A stretch of DNA of 64,000 bases from assembly GCA_947460595.1 (NCBI GenBank), contig CANHGS010000007.1, forward strand, positions 1 through 64,000, given 5' to 3'. Position numbers and translations under genes: made by a program. The notes beneath the pieces were generated by a model. It was not told the DNA's origin, made no database searches, and saw only the letters and a list, made by a program, of their open reading frames with translations. Positions 29,644-41,204 of the stretch are shown here, piece by piece (within the stretch, counting starts at the first letter, position 1; every line of letters starts with the position of its first letter). This stretch comes from Bacteroidota bacterium. Lineage in GTDB: Bacteria; Bacteroidota; Bacteroidia; Chitinophagales; Chitinophagaceae.

Positions 29644-31047
29644 ATGAACATTAGTTTCCATGGCGCCGCCAGAACGGTCACAGGTTCCAAACACTTATTG
29701 GTAACCGATGAGGGAAAAAGAATTTTATTGGATTGTGGTATGTTTCAGGGCATGGGTAAGGAAACTGATTCCCTGAATAGGGACTTTGGTTTTGTTGCAT
29801 CGGAAGTAGATGTATTGGTTTTATCTCATGCACATATTGACCATTCAGGATTGATTCCCAAATTAGTGTCAGAAGGATTTAGGGGACAGATTTTTTGTAC
29901 ACCAGCTACCAAAGATCTGGCAGCTATTTTATTAGAAGACTCTGCAGAAATTCAAAGAGCCGATACCAAGTTTATCAATAAGCGAAGGGTTAAACAAGGG
30001 CTTCCCTTGTATGAACCACTCTATTCTCTAGATGATGTGGCTTTGGCCATGACCCTGTTTGAAACGGTTGAATATGGTCAATGGCATTCCATCATTGCTG
30101 GCGTTGAAATCATGTTTACAGACGCTGGTCATATTATTGGTAGTGCCGCAGTGACTTTGAAAATTGTTGAAAAGGGCAAGACTACCAGTATTTGTTTTAG
30201 TGGAGACGTTGGTCGCTATAGAGATGTAATTCTACGCTCTCCTGCCAATTTCCCCGCCGTTGATTATTTGTTGTTGGAAAGTACTTATGGCAATAAGTTG
30301 CACGATGAAGTATATAGTACACCAGATAATCTACTCAAGTGGGTGCAGCATACTTGTAGCGTTAAAAAAGGGAAACTGATTATCCCTGCTTTTTCTGTGG
30401 GAAGAACCCAAGAGATTCTCTATGACCTAAACCAACTGTCCTTAGAAAATCGCTTGCCCAAAGTACCTATTTATGTAGATAGCCCATTAAGCAGAGAAGC
30501 AACCGAAGTAATCAAAAGCTATCCCCAGTATTTTAATAAGCGCATTCAAAAAGTAATGGAAGTAGATGATGATCCTTTTGACTTTGAAGGGCTGAATTAT
30601 GTAAAAACAGTGGATGAGAGTAAGGGCCTAAATTTTCTAGAACAGCCCTGTGTCATTATCTCAGCTAGTGGCATGGCAGATGCGGGACGCGTGAAACACC
30701 ATATCATGAACAATATTGGCAAAGAAAAAAATACCATTTTAATGGTGGGTTATTGTGAGCCAAGGTCTCTTGGTGGCAGACTCATGCACGGAGACAAAGA
30801 AGTGCGCATATTTGGAGAAGAATTTGAAGTAAAAGCAGAAATTGGTTCTCTAAGAAGCATGAGTGCTCATGGAGATTATGATGACCTCTGTCAATTTATT
30901 AGTTGTCAAAATGCCGCTACGGTTAGACAGTTGTTTTTGGTGCATGGTGAATATGATGTTCAACAGGATTTTGCTAAGCGATTAGAAAGAAAAGGGTTTA
31001 AGGATGTTCAAATTCCTGACTTACATGAAACCAAGCAATTGCAATAA
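29644..31047 (+). CDS. Beta-CASP family MBL-fold RNA-processing exonuclease
   Basis: SHAHIDHSGLIPKLV; TDAGHIIGSAAVTL; FSGDVGRY; LLLESTYGNKLHD; ISASGMADAGRVKHHI; SAHGDYDDL. Confidence 0.93.
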   Translation: MNISFHGAARTVTGSKHLLVTDEGKRILLDCGMFQGMGKETDSLNRDFGFVASEVDVLVLSHAHIDHSGLIPKLVSEGFRGQIFCTPATKDLAAILLEDSAEIQRADTKFINKRRVKQGLPLYEPLYSLDDVALAMTLFETVEYGQWHSIIAGVEIMFTDAGHIIGSAAVTLKIVEKGKTTSICFSGDVGRYRDVILRSPANFPAVDYLLLESTYGNKLHDEVYSTPDNLLKWVQHTCSVKKGKLIIPAFSVGRTQEILYDLNQLSLENRLPKVPIYVDSPLSREATEVIKSYPQYFNKRIQKVMEVDDDPFDFEGLNYVKTVDESKGLNFLEQPCVIISASGMADAGRVKHHIMNNIGKEKNTILMVGYCEPRSLGGRLMHGDKEVRIFGEEFEVKAEIGSLRSMSAHGDYDDLCQFISCQNAATVRQLFLVHGEYDVQQDFAKRLERKGFKDVQIPDLHETKQLQ

Positions 31048-31141
31048 TCAAGCTGTTTAATAAGGCGGGGTTTTACAATATGGAACAGGATGGCTTTAAA
31101 AGGATTAATTCTTAAATTGATTGCCTTAAAACATTGCTTCC

Positions 31142-33610
31142 ATGTATCAAAAAACAGTTCCCGTATTGATTTCTTTGTTTGTATGTTTATCAGCATTGGC
31201 CCAGCCTCACCAGCTTTGGTACCAAGAACCTGCCAAAACCTGGACAGAAGCCCTACCTCTTGGAAATGGTAGATTAGGTGCCATGGTGTTTGGAGGCGTG
31301 AAAGAAGAATTATTACAATTAAATGAATCCACCCTTTGGTCTGGTGGTCCTGTTAAAAACAATGTGAACCCTGGTGCAAAAGACGTGCTGCCCTTGGTAC
31401 GAGCTGCATTGAATCAAGGCGATTATAAAAAAGCAGAATCCCTGACCAAGAAGATGCAGGGTGTCTATTCAGAAAGTTATATGCCCTTGGGCGATTTAAA
31501 AATCAAACAAATATTCAAGGACACCCTTGTAAGTCAATACCAACGCTCATTAGACATAGACAAAGCGCTTAGCACAACAAACTACACCGTTGATGGGGTT
31601 CAATATAAGAGAGAGCTCTTTGTTTCCGCTCCCAATCAGTTAATGGTCTTGCGCATTAGTGCTAATAAAACGGGTGCTTTGCAATTGCTTTTGCATCCAC
31701 AGTCCATTTTAGAAAATCATCCAGTAACTTATGGTGCTGCAGAAATGGGGATCAAGGGTAAGGCTCCCAGTTTGAATTTCCCCAGTTATGTACGATATAA
31801 AAATCCTTCTATTACTTATAAGGATTCATCTTCTTGCAACGGCATGCGCTTTGACTATAGAATCAAAGTGTTGAACAAAGATGGTCAAGTACAAACAGAT
31901 ACAGCAGGCATTAGGGTTTCCAATGCTACAGAAGTATTGGTACTCATTAGTGCGGCTACTAGTTTTAATGGGTTTGACAAATGCCCCGATAGTCAGGGTC
32001 TTGATGAAACAGCCATCGCCGCAGGCTGGTTGGCTAAAGCCCAAGGAAAAAGCTATGATCAATTATTACAAGCGCATTTAACGGATTATCAAAAATATTT
32101 TAATCGTGTTAGCCTTAGTTTGAATGATGGCAAGGAAACAGAGAATGCTAAAAAGCCCACCAACCAACGATTGATTGGCTATTTTAATGGGGCGGATGAT
32201 CCTGCATTAGAAAGCCTGTATTTTCACTATGGTAGGTACTTACTTATTTCAAGTTCAAGACCTGGCGGAACCGCTGCTAATTTGCAAGGCATTTGGAACA
32301 AGGAATTAAAAGCACCTTGGAGTTCCAATTATACCATCAATATTAATACGCAAATGAATTATTGGCCTGCAGAGATGACCAATCTTTCTGAAATGCACGA
32401 GCCACTTTTCAAACTCATTAAAGATATTTCTGTTACGGGTGCTAGAACGGCCAAAGAATTTTATGGCATGAGTGGTTGGGTGGCCCACCATAATAGTGAT
32501 ATCTGGGCATTGTCAAATCCGGTGGGAGACCTTGGTAGGGGAGATCCTAAATGGGCTAACTGGGCCATGGGTGCCAATTGGTTGAGCCAACATTTATGGG
32601 AGCACTATCAATTTACTTTGGATAAGAATTTCTTGGCAAAGAACTATACCATCATGAAAGGCGCCGCGCAGTTTAGCATGGATTGGATGGTCAAAGACAG
32701 TGCAGGTTTTTGGGTGACCATGCCAGCTGTTTCTCCCGAAAATCAATTTATTGATGACAAGGGAAATCCTGGTGGGGTATCTGTTGCTACTACTATGGAT
32801 ATGTCTATCATCAGAGACTTATTTGCCAATACCATTGCTGCTGCTGCCATTGTAGGGGATAAGGATGCGTCATTTGTGACTGCATTGAAAGATCGCTATG
32901 CAAAACTTTTTCCTTTGCAGATTGGAAAAAAAGGCAATCTGCAAGAATGGTTCAAGGATTGGGAAGACGTTGAGCCACACCATCGTCATGTGTCTCAGTT
33001 ATTTGCACTGCATCCTAGTAATCAGATCTCACCCATATTTACACCAGCGTTTGCCAATGCTGCCAAGAAAACATTGGAACTGCGTGGCTATGAAGGTACG
33101 GGTTGGAGTCTAGCATGGAAGATCAATTTCTGGGCGCGCTTGCTTGATGGTGATCATGCTTATTCTTTGTTGCGTAATATTCTAAGATATGTAAGTACTT
33201 CTGGCACTAATTATTCTAAAGGTGGGGGCTCTTATGCCAATTTATTTGATGCGCATCCACCATTCCAAATTGATGGAAATTTTGGAGCTACAGCTGGGAT
33301 AACAGAATTGTTGTTACAAAGTCATTTGGGGGAACTGCATTTATTACCTGCGGTTCCAAAGGTTTGGTCATCTGGAACCATCAAGGGATTAAAAGCTAGG
33401 GGTGGTTTTGAAGTAGCCATTCAATGGAAGTCCAATCAACTAAAGACAGCAAGCATTACTTCTTTGCAAGGATCTGTTTGCCGCATTCGCACCCAGGTTC
33501 CTGTTACGGTAAAGGGTGCCACTGTTCGTAAAATTTCAACTACCCAAGGATATTATTTAATTGAATTCAATACCACTAAGAACCAACGATATGAAATTGC
33601 AGCGCTATAA
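31142..33610 (+). CDS. GH95 family glycoside hydrolase (alpha-L-fucosidase/alpha-L-galactosidase)
   Basis: [108 protein letters not shown]. Confidence 0.95.
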   Translation: MYQKTVPVLISLFVCLSALAQPHQLWYQEPAKTWTEALPLGNGRLGAMVFGGVKEELLQLNESTLWSGGPVKNNVNPGAKDVLPLVRAALNQGDYKKAESLTKKMQGVYSESYMPLGDLKIKQIFKDTLVSQYQRSLDIDKALSTTNYTVDGVQYKRELFVSAPNQLMVLRISANKTGALQLLLHPQSILENHPVTYGAAEMGIKGKAPSLNFPSYVRYKNPSITYKDSSSCNGMRFDYRIKVLNKDGQVQTDTAGIRVSNATEVLVLISAATSFNGFDKCPDSQGLDETAIAAGWLAKAQGKSYDQLLQAHLTDYQKYFNRVSLSLNDGKETENAKKPTNQRLIGYFNGADDPALESLYFHYGRYLLISSSRPGGTAANLQGIWNKELKAPWSSNYTININTQMNYWPAEMTNLSEMHEPLFKLIKDISVTGARTAKEFYGMSGWVAHHNSDIWALSNPVGDLGRGDPKWANWAMGANWLSQHLWEHYQFTLDKNFLAKNYTIMKGAAQFSMDWMVKDSAGFWVTMPAVSPENQFIDDKGNPGGVSVATTMDMSIIRDLFANTIAAAAIVGDKDASFVTALKDRYAKLFPLQIGKKGNLQEWFKDWEDVEPHHRHVSQLFALHPSNQISPIFTPAFANAAKKTLELRGYEGTGWSLAWKINFWARLLDGDHAYSLLRNILRYVSTSGTNYSKGGGSYANLFDAHPPFQIDGNFGATAGITELLLQSHLGELHLLPAVPKVWSSGTIKGLKARGGFEVAIQWKSNQLKTASITSLQGSVCRIRTQVPVTVKGATVRKISTTQGYYLIEFNTTKNQRYEIAAL

Positions 33611-34430
33611 ATACCTGTTGACATTTGTAAGCATCTTAACGTTTCAAAGCCATCTGATGGCACAAGACAAAGCTTCAGCTGAAACCTGGCATGGATTTAA
33701 AAAACAGTCTTTTAAAGTAGACACAACCAGCGCTTATATGGTTGTTCCAGAGAAACCTATGGCCGGAAATCCATGGCTATGGCGTACTTATTCTCCTGAG
33801 TTTCATGTAGAGATTGATAGCATTTTGGTAACCAAAGGTTTTCATATTGGGTTTATCAATATCAATAACAAAGTATTGTATGGGCAGCCAGATTTGATGA
33901 AAAGCTGGGACCAATTTTATCAGGTCTTGGTCAAAGAAAAAAAACTATCTACCAAGCCAGCACTCTCTGGTGCTGTTAGAGGTTCACTTTGTGAATTTGC
34001 TTGGGCCAAATTGTATCCAGATAGGGTATCCTGTATTTATGCTGAGAATCCCGTAGCAGATATCAAGAGTTGGCCTGGGGGGAAAATGAAAGGTGTGGGT
34101 GCTTCTCCTGATCAGTGGAAACAGTTATTGGCTGCCTATGGTTTTACGGAAGAACAAGCATTGGCCTATGGCGATAATCCAAAAGACAATTTGCAAAAAT
34201 TGGCAGAACAAAAAGTGCCTCTTTATTTTAGTTTTGGTTTAAAAGACGCCTTGACTCCTATGGAAGAAAATGCACTGGTGATTGCGGATGCCTATATCAA
34301 ATTAGGCGGTCCTGTTACTATTTATCCCATGACTAGGGGCAAGCAAGAGCAGAATGGTCATCATGTGACCATTGAACAACCTGAGGGCATTGCAGATTTT
34401 ATCATTCGTGCTTGGAAGTCTTTTCAATAA
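33591..34430 (+). CDS. Alpha/beta hydrolase, possible pseudoenzyme, exported
   Basis: Signal-like N-terminus; [11 protein letters not shown]...[30 protein letters not shown]; overlaps the GH95 stop; the nucleophile-elbow position reads GAVRG. Confidence 0.78.
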   Translation: MKLQRYKYLLTFVSILTFQSHLMAQDKASAETWHGFKKQSFKVDTTSAYMVVPEKPMAGNPWLWRTYSPEFHVEIDSILVTKGFHIGFININNKVLYGQPDLMKSWDQFYQVLVKEKKLSTKPALSGAVRGSLCEFAWAKLYPDRVSCIYAENPVADIKSWPGGKMKGVGASPDQWKQLLAAYGFTEEQALAYGDNPKDNLQKLAEQKVPLYFSFGLKDALTPMEENALVIADAYIKLGGPVTIYPMTRGKQEQNGHHVTIEQPEGIADFIIRAWKSFQ

Positions 34431-34498
34431 GCTTTTGCTTCTAAGAATTATTTCCAACCCTTACAGTAGATTCGCATATTATTAAAACAGTTATCGGA

Positions 34499-35167
34499 AT
34501 GTCTTTACCCATTAAAGCTTTTTTATTTGACCTAAACGGAACCATGATTGATGATATGCATTATCACAACAAAGCTTGGTTTCATATTTTGAACGATGAC
34601 CTGGGTGCCAATCTTAGTTGGGATCAGGTGAAAAGCCATATGTATGGCAAGAATACAGAACTATTGATCAGGGTATTTGGTCCTCATAAATTTACCCAAA
34701 CAGAAATGGATACCCTTTCAGTTGAAAAAGAGAAAAGGTATCAAGCGGAATATAGACCAATCTTACAATTGATTGATGGCTTGGATCAATTCCTAGCAAT
34801 TGCTAAGGAGCGTGGCATCAAGATGGGTATTGGCTCTGCGGCCATTCCTTTTAATATCAATTTTGTGTTGGATGGACTAAACCTAAGACATTATTTTCCT
34901 TCCATTGTAAGTGCTGATGATGTGCTCAATAGTAAACCAGATCCGGAAACCTATTTAAAAGGTGCCCAAGAATTAGGTGTATTGCCAGAGGAATGTGTTG
35001 TTTTTGAAGACGCTCCCAAGGGAGTAGAAGCTGCCAAATTAGCGGGCATGAAATGCGTGGTTATTACTACCATGCATGAAGCGGAAGAGTTTGCACAATA
35101 TGACAATATTGTCTGTTTTATCAAAGACTATCGAGAACTCAGCATTGATAGTTTGATCCATATTTGA
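34499..35167 (+). CDS. HAD-family hydrolase, beta-phosphoglucomutase-like
   Basis: AFLFDLNGTMIDDMHYHNKAW; GSAAIPFNINFVL; SKPDPETYLKGAQELGV; VFEDAPKGVEAAKLAGMKCV. Confidence 0.9.
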   Translation: MSLPIKAFLFDLNGTMIDDMHYHNKAWFHILNDDLGANLSWDQVKSHMYGKNTELLIRVFGPHKFTQTEMDTLSVEKEKRYQAEYRPILQLIDGLDQFLAIAKERGIKMGIGSAAIPFNINFVLDGLNLRHYFPSIVSADDVLNSKPDPETYLKGAQELGVLPEECVVFEDAPKGVEAAKLAGMKCVVITTMHEAEEFAQYDNIVCFIKDYRELSIDSLIHI

Positions 35168-35184
35168 AGATTCAAATCAAACAC

Positions 35185-37158
35185 ATGAAACAATTTTTTA
35201 CCACTGGGGCATTCCTGTTTTTAATGGGATTTGTAGCTATGGCCCAGACTCCCAGAAATATTGTCATCAACGCCAATAAAACCATTGCAAATATTGAGCC
35301 CACCATGTGGGGGGTGTTTTTTGAAGACATCAATTTTGGTGCAGATGGTGGTATTTATGCAGAGCTAATCAAGAACCGCTCATTTGAATTTTTCAAACCC
35401 TTGATGGGTTGGAAAATTGAACAGAAACCATTTGTAGAAGGCGCTGTTACTGTCTTGAATAGGGCAGGGGAGAACCTTCCCAATCCTAGATTTTTGCGTG
35501 TAAAATCAGGCATAGACAATCAAGCGCCCATTGCCCTAGTGAATGAAGGTTTTAGAGGCATGGGCATCAAGGAAAAAAATGGCTATGATTTTTCAGTACA
35601 AAGCAGAACTACTGCTACTGGATTAAAAATGCATATTGAACTATTAGACGCCAAAAATAACCAGATTGGTTCTACGGTTTTGGCTATTCAGCCCAGTGCA
35701 GATTTTACCAAACAGGCTATTCATCTTGTTGCTACGGCCAACGAGAAAAAGGGTCAGTGCCGTATTTGGTTAGAAGGAAAGGGTACTATTGACTTAGACA
35801 TGGTTTCCTTATTTCCAGAAGATACTTGGAAGAAAAGACCCGGTGGAATGCGCGCCGATATGATTCAATTATTGGCTGATATGAAGCCTGGTTTTATTCG
35901 TTTTCCAGGTGGATGTATTGTGGAAGGGTTTGACCTTTCACAACGCTATCAATGGAAGAAAACCATTGGTCCTATTGAAGACCGCCAACTCATTATTAAC
36001 CGTTGGAATTTTGAATTCTCCAATAGAAATGCCCCTGATTATTTTCAAACCTTTGGACTTGGCTTCTTTGAATATTTTCAATTGGCGGAAGATATTGGGG
36101 CAGCACCACTGCCTATATTGAATTGTGGTATGGCCTGCCAGTTTAACTCGGCCGAGTTTGTACAATTAGACCAATTAGATCCCTATGTACAAGATGCCCT
36201 AGACTTGATTGAATTTGCCAATGGGGCAGTCACTACTACCTGGGGCGCCAAGCGTGCTGCCATGGGGCATCCTGCGCCTTTTCATTTAAAATTTTTGGGT
36301 ATTGGAAATGAAAACTGGGGGACTCAATACATTGAACGCCTAGCCCATTTTCAAAAAGCCATCAAGGCCAAATATCCAGCAATCAATTTGGTCACCAGTT
36401 CAGGAACGGATCCTTCTGGTGCGCGCTATGAATACTTGAACAAGGAATTACGTGGCATGAATGCCGATATCATTGACGAACATTTTTATAGAAACCGTGA
36501 TTGGTTTTTACAGAATGCCAAACGCTATGATACTTTTCCAAGAACGGGTTCTAAAGTAATGGCGGGTGAATATGCTTCTCATGCAGATGGCATTTCTGGC
36601 AATAAGAAAAACAATTGGCAATCTGCTTTGAGTGAAGCCGCGTTTATGACTGGTTTGGAACGCAATGCAGACGTAGTTCACCTAGCTTCTTATGCGCCTT
36701 TGTTTGCGCATCTTGACGCCTGGCAATGGGCCCCTGATTTAATTTGGGTTGATAACCTGCAATCTTATGGTACACCAGAATACCATGTACAAAAACTTTA
36801 TTCACTGTATAAGGGCAATAAAGCCGTTGAAACAAGTTGGAACAAAGCAGTAATAGCTGGTCAGGATAGTTTGTATGCTTCTTCAGTTGTAGATACTGTT
36901 GCCAATGAGCTAATCATCAAATTGGTTAATGTTTCTTTGTCTGCGAAACAAACACAATTACAATTAGAGGGCATTAAAAAAATGATACCGCAAGCAGAAC
37001 TCATACTGTTAAACAGTCCAGAACCTACTGCTATCAATAGCATTGATCAACCCATGTTGGTTGCACCAAAATCATCCACAGTGTTGATTAAAAAGAATAA
37101 ATTGGATTATGAGATACCTGCAAACAGTTTTGTAGTGATTAAAGTAAAAATGCAATAA
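35185..37158 (+). CDS. Alpha-L-arabinofuranosidase (GH51, secreted type)
   Basis: Signal peptide MKQFFTTGAFLFLMGFVAMAQ; TMWGVFFEDINFGADGGIYAELIKNRSFEF; FIRFPGGCIVEG; FLGIGNENWG; MAGEYASHA. Confidence 0.92.
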   Translation: MKQFFTTGAFLFLMGFVAMAQTPRNIVINANKTIANIEPTMWGVFFEDINFGADGGIYAELIKNRSFEFFKPLMGWKIEQKPFVEGAVTVLNRAGENLPNPRFLRVKSGIDNQAPIALVNEGFRGMGIKEKNGYDFSVQSRTTATGLKMHIELLDAKNNQIGSTVLAIQPSADFTKQAIHLVATANEKKGQCRIWLEGKGTIDLDMVSLFPEDTWKKRPGGMRADMIQLLADMKPGFIRFPGGCIVEGFDLSQRYQWKKTIGPIEDRQLIINRWNFEFSNRNAPDYFQTFGLGFFEYFQLAEDIGAAPLPILNCGMACQFNSAEFVQLDQLDPYVQDALDLIEFANGAVTTTWGAKRAAMGHPAPFHLKFLGIGNENWGTQYIERLAHFQKAIKAKYPAINLVTSSGTDPSGARYEYLNKELRGMNADIIDEHFYRNRDWFLQNAKRYDTFPRTGSKVMAGEYASHADGISGNKKNNWQSALSEAAFMTGLERNADVVHLASYAPLFAHLDAWQWAPDLIWVDNLQSYGTPEYHVQKLYSLYKGNKAVETSWNKAVIAGQDSLYASSVVDTVANELIIKLVNVSLSAKQTQLQLEGIKKMIPQAELILLNSPEPTAINSIDQPMLVAPKSSTVLIKKNKLDYEIPANSFVVIKVKMQ

Positions 37159-37181
37159 TCTTCTAAACTAATCAGCGCATA

Positions 37182-37219
37182 AAAAATGCCCCTCAACTTT
37201 ATATCGAGGGGCATTTTTG
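37182..37219 (+). terminator. Bidirectional Rho-independent terminator
   Basis: AAAAATGCCCCTC-aactttatatc-GAGGGGCATTTTT between convergent genes. Confidence 0.88.
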
Positions 37220-37238
37220 TATTCATTCATGAATAGGT

Positions 37239-38948
37239 TTACCAGAACCTAGCATATAAAAGCGTAATGATAATTAGCGTTACCACAATCATGGCAATAT
37301 GATTGGGTGCCAATTTGAACATGGTCTTATCCAGCACAAAGGCTTTGGGATTTTCTTTTGGTCCAGTTGCAAAGCTTATGGCAATCATGGCTACCATGGT
37401 AAAGAAGAATGACCATCCCATTCCAATTAAGAAAGGAATTTCAAATCCACCTTTTCCATTAGGGAAAGCTGTATACAAAATGGTTTCATTACCCAATACT
37501 GCTGGAGCATAGTTGTTAAAGAACAAGGCCAATAAAAATCCTGTAATCAAACCTACAATGGCTGCAGAAGCAGTTGTTCGCTTCCAGAAGAAACCAAGGA
37601 TAAACATGGCAAATACACCTGGGCTAATTAAGCCAGTATATTTTTGGATAAAGGTAAATCCACCTTCTCCGCCAATACCCAATAAATCATCCCAAGTAAA
37701 GATGATGGAGAGCAACATGGCAGCAAGGATGGTCATTCTGCCAATCCAAACCATTTGCTTTTCACTAGCATCGGTCTTAATATATTTCTTATAAATGTCC
37801 AATGTGAAAATGGTAGAAATACTATTGGCTTTTCCTGCCAAGCTAGCCACAATGGCGGCAGTTAAAGCGGCAAGTGACAAACCTTTCAAACCATTGGGTA
37901 AGAAGCCCAAGATTGAAGAGTAGGCATTGTCTGTCAAGAACTTACCACCTGCATTCATCTCTTGTTGCAAAGACCCATTCTTATACAATACATAAGCCGC
38001 AATACCTGGTAACATCACAATTACTGGCATCAAGAGTTTTAAGAAGCCTGCAAATAAAATTCCTGTTCTAGCTGTTTTTAAATCAGCACCCAAAGCTCGT
38101 TGGGTTATATATTGGTTACAACCCCAATAGTTGAGGTTTACAATCCACTGACCCGCAAAATACATGGCAATACCTGGTAAGATCAAATACTTGTCTATCT
38201 CAGCTTGTGGAGTAGCGGCTGTTGGTTTGTCTAAGATCATGTGAAAGTGATCCGGAGCTTGAATCAATAATTGATTAAAACCCGCAATGGCGTCTTTGCC
38301 CAAACCAAATTTCTCACTTACAAGGGTCAAGGCAATATAAGTTGTAGCCAATCCTCCAATGATTAAAACGGCTACCTGAATAATATCGGTGTAACCAATT
38401 ACTTTCATGCCACCTAGTGTAATTACAATGGCAAATACGGCCAATAGCAACATGACTAAGTGTAGATTAGTACCACCAGTTAGGTTATTGATGGCGGTAG
38501 CACCTAAGAACATAATAGAAGTAAGGTTTACAAAAATGTAGAGGAATAACCAGAAAATAGTCATCACCAAACTCACGGACTCATTGTACCTGGTTTTCAG
38601 GAACTGTGGCATAGTGAAGATTCTATTCTTCAAGTATACCGGCATAAACCAAACAGCAATAATGATCAGTGAAATGGCAGCCAACCACTCGTAAGCAGCA
38701 ACCGCAATTCCCACAAAAAATCCATTACCACTCATGCCAATAAATTGCTCGGCAGAAATATTAGAGGCAATCAAGGAAGCACCAATGGCCCACCATGTTA
38801 GAGATCCCTCAGCCAAGAAAAAGTCCTTGGTATCCATGGAACCCTTCTTTTTGCGTTGGTAGATCCAATAACCATACCCGGCTACAATCAAGAAGTAGAT
38901 TAGAAAAATGATGTAGTCAATGTTAACTAGTTTACTGTTCATGTACAA
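37239..38948 (-). CDS. Sodium/solute symporter (SSS family), probable arabinose/galactose transporter
   Basis: Multi-TM; GASLIASNISAEQFIGMSGNGF; GGMKVIGYTDIIQV; WGCNQYITQRALGA. Confidence 0.9.
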   Translation of the reverse strand: MYMNSKLVNIDYIIFLIYFLIVAGYGYWIYQRKKKGSMDTKDFFLAEGSLTWWAIGASLIASNISAEQFIGMSGNGFFVGIAVAAYEWLAAISLIIIAVWFMPVYLKNRIFTMPQFLKTRYNESVSLVMTIFWLFLYIFVNLTSIMFLGATAINNLTGGTNLHLVMLLLAVFAIVITLGGMKVIGYTDIIQVAVLIIGGLATTYIALTLVSEKFGLGKDAIAGFNQLLIQAPDHFHMILDKPTAATPQAEIDKYLILPGIAMYFAGQWIVNLNYWGCNQYITQRALGADLKTARTGILFAGFLKLLMPVIVMLPGIAAYVLYKNGSLQQEMNAGGKFLTDNAYSSILGFLPNGLKGLSLAALTAAIVASLAGKANSISTIFTLDIYKKYIKTDASEKQMVWIGRMTILAAMLLSIIFTWDDLLGIGGEGGFTFIQKYTGLISPGVFAMFILGFFWKRTTASAAIVGLITGFLLALFFNNYAPAVLGNETILYTAFPNGKGGFEIPFLIGMGWSFFFTMVAMIAISFATGPKENPKAFVLDKTMFKLAPNHIAMIVVTLIIITLLYARFW

Positions 38949-38985
38949 TCGTTTTTTTGTATTTGTGTGTGTGGTTTATGTGCAA

Positions 38986-40476
38986 CTATTTGTAAGCAAC
39001 TTCGTTCCAACGCAATTCATTTTTGAATTGATAGAGTTGGGTGTCTTTGCCAATTAATAAGTATTCAATACCCGCCATTTCTGCAAAGTCTTCTAAATTT
39101 TCAGCCGATAAATTCTGACTATAACAAGTATGGTGCGCTCCACCAGCCAAGATCCATGCGGCACATCCGGTATGCATATTGGGATAGGGTTTCCATAAAA
39201 CGCGAGCAACCGGTAAATTGGGCAATTGATTAAAAGGCGTTACTGCCATTACTTCATTCACCAATAAACGGAATCTGTTTCCCATGTCTACAATAGATGC
39301 ATTCAAAGCTGGGCCAGGTCCTGAATTAAATACCAATCTTACCGGATCGGCTTTGCCACCAATACCAAGTGCATGAATTTCACAACTGGGTTTGGCGTCT
39401 GCAATGGATTCGCAGATCTCTAGCATATGTGAACCCAAGACCATGCGGTTGTCTGGATTAAAATGATAGGTATAGTCTTCCATAAAACTATTGCCACCTT
39501 TTAAACCGGATCCCATTACTTTCATAGCACGTACCAAGGCGGCAGTCTTCCAATCTCCTTCTCCTGCAAAACCATAGCCCTTTGTCATTAAACGTTGGGC
39601 AGCAATGCCTGGTAATTGTACCAGTCCATGTAAGTCTTCAAATGTGGTGGTGAATCCTTTGAATCCGCCGTTTTTCAAAAAGGTCTCTATGCCAATTTCA
39701 ATTCTTGCGGCTTCTCTTAAAGACTGGTGTTGCTCACCACCTTTTTGCAAGGCAGGAACTAGGGTATATTCATTTTCATAAATAGTAATCAGGTCATCAA
39801 TGGCTTCTTCTGATACAGCGTTTATTACTTTTACCAGATCGCCTACGCCATAAGTATTCACGGAATAGCCAAATGTCATTTCTGCTTCTACCTTGTCACC
39901 TTCTGTTACGGCTACGTTTCGCATATTGTCTCCAAAACGGCAAAATTTAGCACCCTGCCAGTCATTCCAACCCGCAGCAGCACGCATCCATCCATTGATT
40001 TTTTTCAATGACTCTACGTCTTGCCAATGCCCCACCACCACTTTTCTATTGATGCGCATGCGCGTCATCATAAAACCAAATTCGCGGTCTCCGTGCGCAC
40101 TTTGGTTTAAGTTCATGAAATCCATATCAATGCTTGCCCAAGGAATGTCTCGGTTAAATTGGGTATGAAAATGGAGTAGGGGTTTGCGCAGCATCTTTAG
40201 TCCGGTAATCCACATTTTTGCGGGAGAAAAAGTGTGCATCCAGGTCATTACCCCAATACAATTGGACTGATTATTTGCCGCTTGCATCACCGCATTAATT
40301 TCTTCTGCAGTTTTAACTGTGGGCTTGTAAACAATGTTTACTGGTATTTCAGGAGACTCATTCAAATAGCTTGCAATGGTCTTAGAATTTTCCGCAACCT
40401 GCAGCAAAGTACTTTCTCCATATAAGTCTTGGCTTCCTGTAATGAACCAGACTTCCAGTTTTTTCAAATCAATCAT
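38986..40476 (-). CDS. araA: L-arabinose isomerase
   Basis: [88 protein letters not shown]. Confidence 0.97.
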   Translation of the reverse strand: MIDLKKLEVWFITGSQDLYGESTLLQVAENSKTIASYLNESPEIPVNIVYKPTVKTAEEINAVMQAANNQSNCIGVMTWMHTFSPAKMWITGLKMLRKPLLHFHTQFNRDIPWASIDMDFMNLNQSAHGDREFGFMMTRMRINRKVVVGHWQDVESLKKINGWMRAAAGWNDWQGAKFCRFGDNMRNVAVTEGDKVEAEMTFGYSVNTYGVGDLVKVINAVSEEAIDDLITIYENEYTLVPALQKGGEQHQSLREAARIEIGIETFLKNGGFKGFTTTFEDLHGLVQLPGIAAQRLMTKGYGFAGEGDWKTAALVRAMKVMGSGLKGGNSFMEDYTYHFNPDNRMVLGSHMLEICESIADAKPSCEIHALGIGGKADPVRLVFNSGPGPALNASIVDMGNRFRLLVNEVMAVTPFNQLPNLPVARVLWKPYPNMHTGCAAWILAGGAHHTCYSQNLSAENLEDFAEMAGIEYLLIGKDTQLYQFKNELRWNEVAYK

Positions 40477-40505
40477 GGGTATTTTTTTAAAGGGGTTTGT
40501 AATGG

Positions 40506-41204
40506 TTATTGTCCGTAGTAAGCACCTGCTCCGTGCTTTCTTTCAAAATGTTTCTTAATCAAAGTGTCTTTTAACCTAGGTGCAGAAGGATTAATTTGTT
40601 CTGTGAACATAGCAATTCTTGCTACTTCTTCTAAGACTGCTGCATTGTACACTGCTTTTTGTGCATTCTTACCCCAGGTAAATGGAGCATGATTACCCAC
40701 CAATACCATTTCTACTTCTTGGTGATTGATTCCAAGTAATTCAAAATGGCGGATGATCTGCCAACCCGTTTCGTGTTCATAATCTCCTTCAATCATGTCA
40801 TCAGCCATAGGTGGTGCACAGGGTACATCGGTGGTTAAATGATCCGCGTGCGTAGTACCAAAAATGGGAATGGGTCTTTGTGCTTGTGCCCAGGCTGTTG
40901 CATAAGTGCTATGGGTATGTACAATGCTACCAATGGATTCCCATTGTTTGTATAAGAGTGCGTGAGTCTTGGTATCTGAAGAAGGTCTTAGACTGCCTTC
41001 CAAAATATTATTTTCAAAATCAAGTACCACCATTTTATCTACGCTAAGTTCTTCATAGGGAACCCCACTTGGCTTAATGGCAAAGACTTGTTTTTCTTGA
41101 TCAGCCACACTTACATTACCAAAAGTGAACAATACCAAACCTAGTTTGGGTAATTGCATATTGGCCTCGTAAGCAGCTTCTTTGATGTCTTGGTAATAAC
41201 TCAT
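40506..41204 (-). CDS. araD: L-ribulose-5-phosphate 4-epimerase
   Basis: [65 protein letters not shown]. Confidence 0.95.
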   Translation of the reverse strand: MSYYQDIKEAAYEANMQLPKLGLVLFTFGNVSVADQEKQVFAIKPSGVPYEELSVDKMVVLDFENNILEGSLRPSSDTKTHALLYKQWESIGSIVHTHSTYATAWAQAQRPIPIFGTTHADHLTTDVPCAPPMADDMIEGDYEHETGWQIIRHFELLGINHQEVEMVLVGNHAPFTWGKNAQKAVYNAAVLEEVARIAMFTEQINPSAPRLKDTLIKKHFERKHGAGAYYGQ

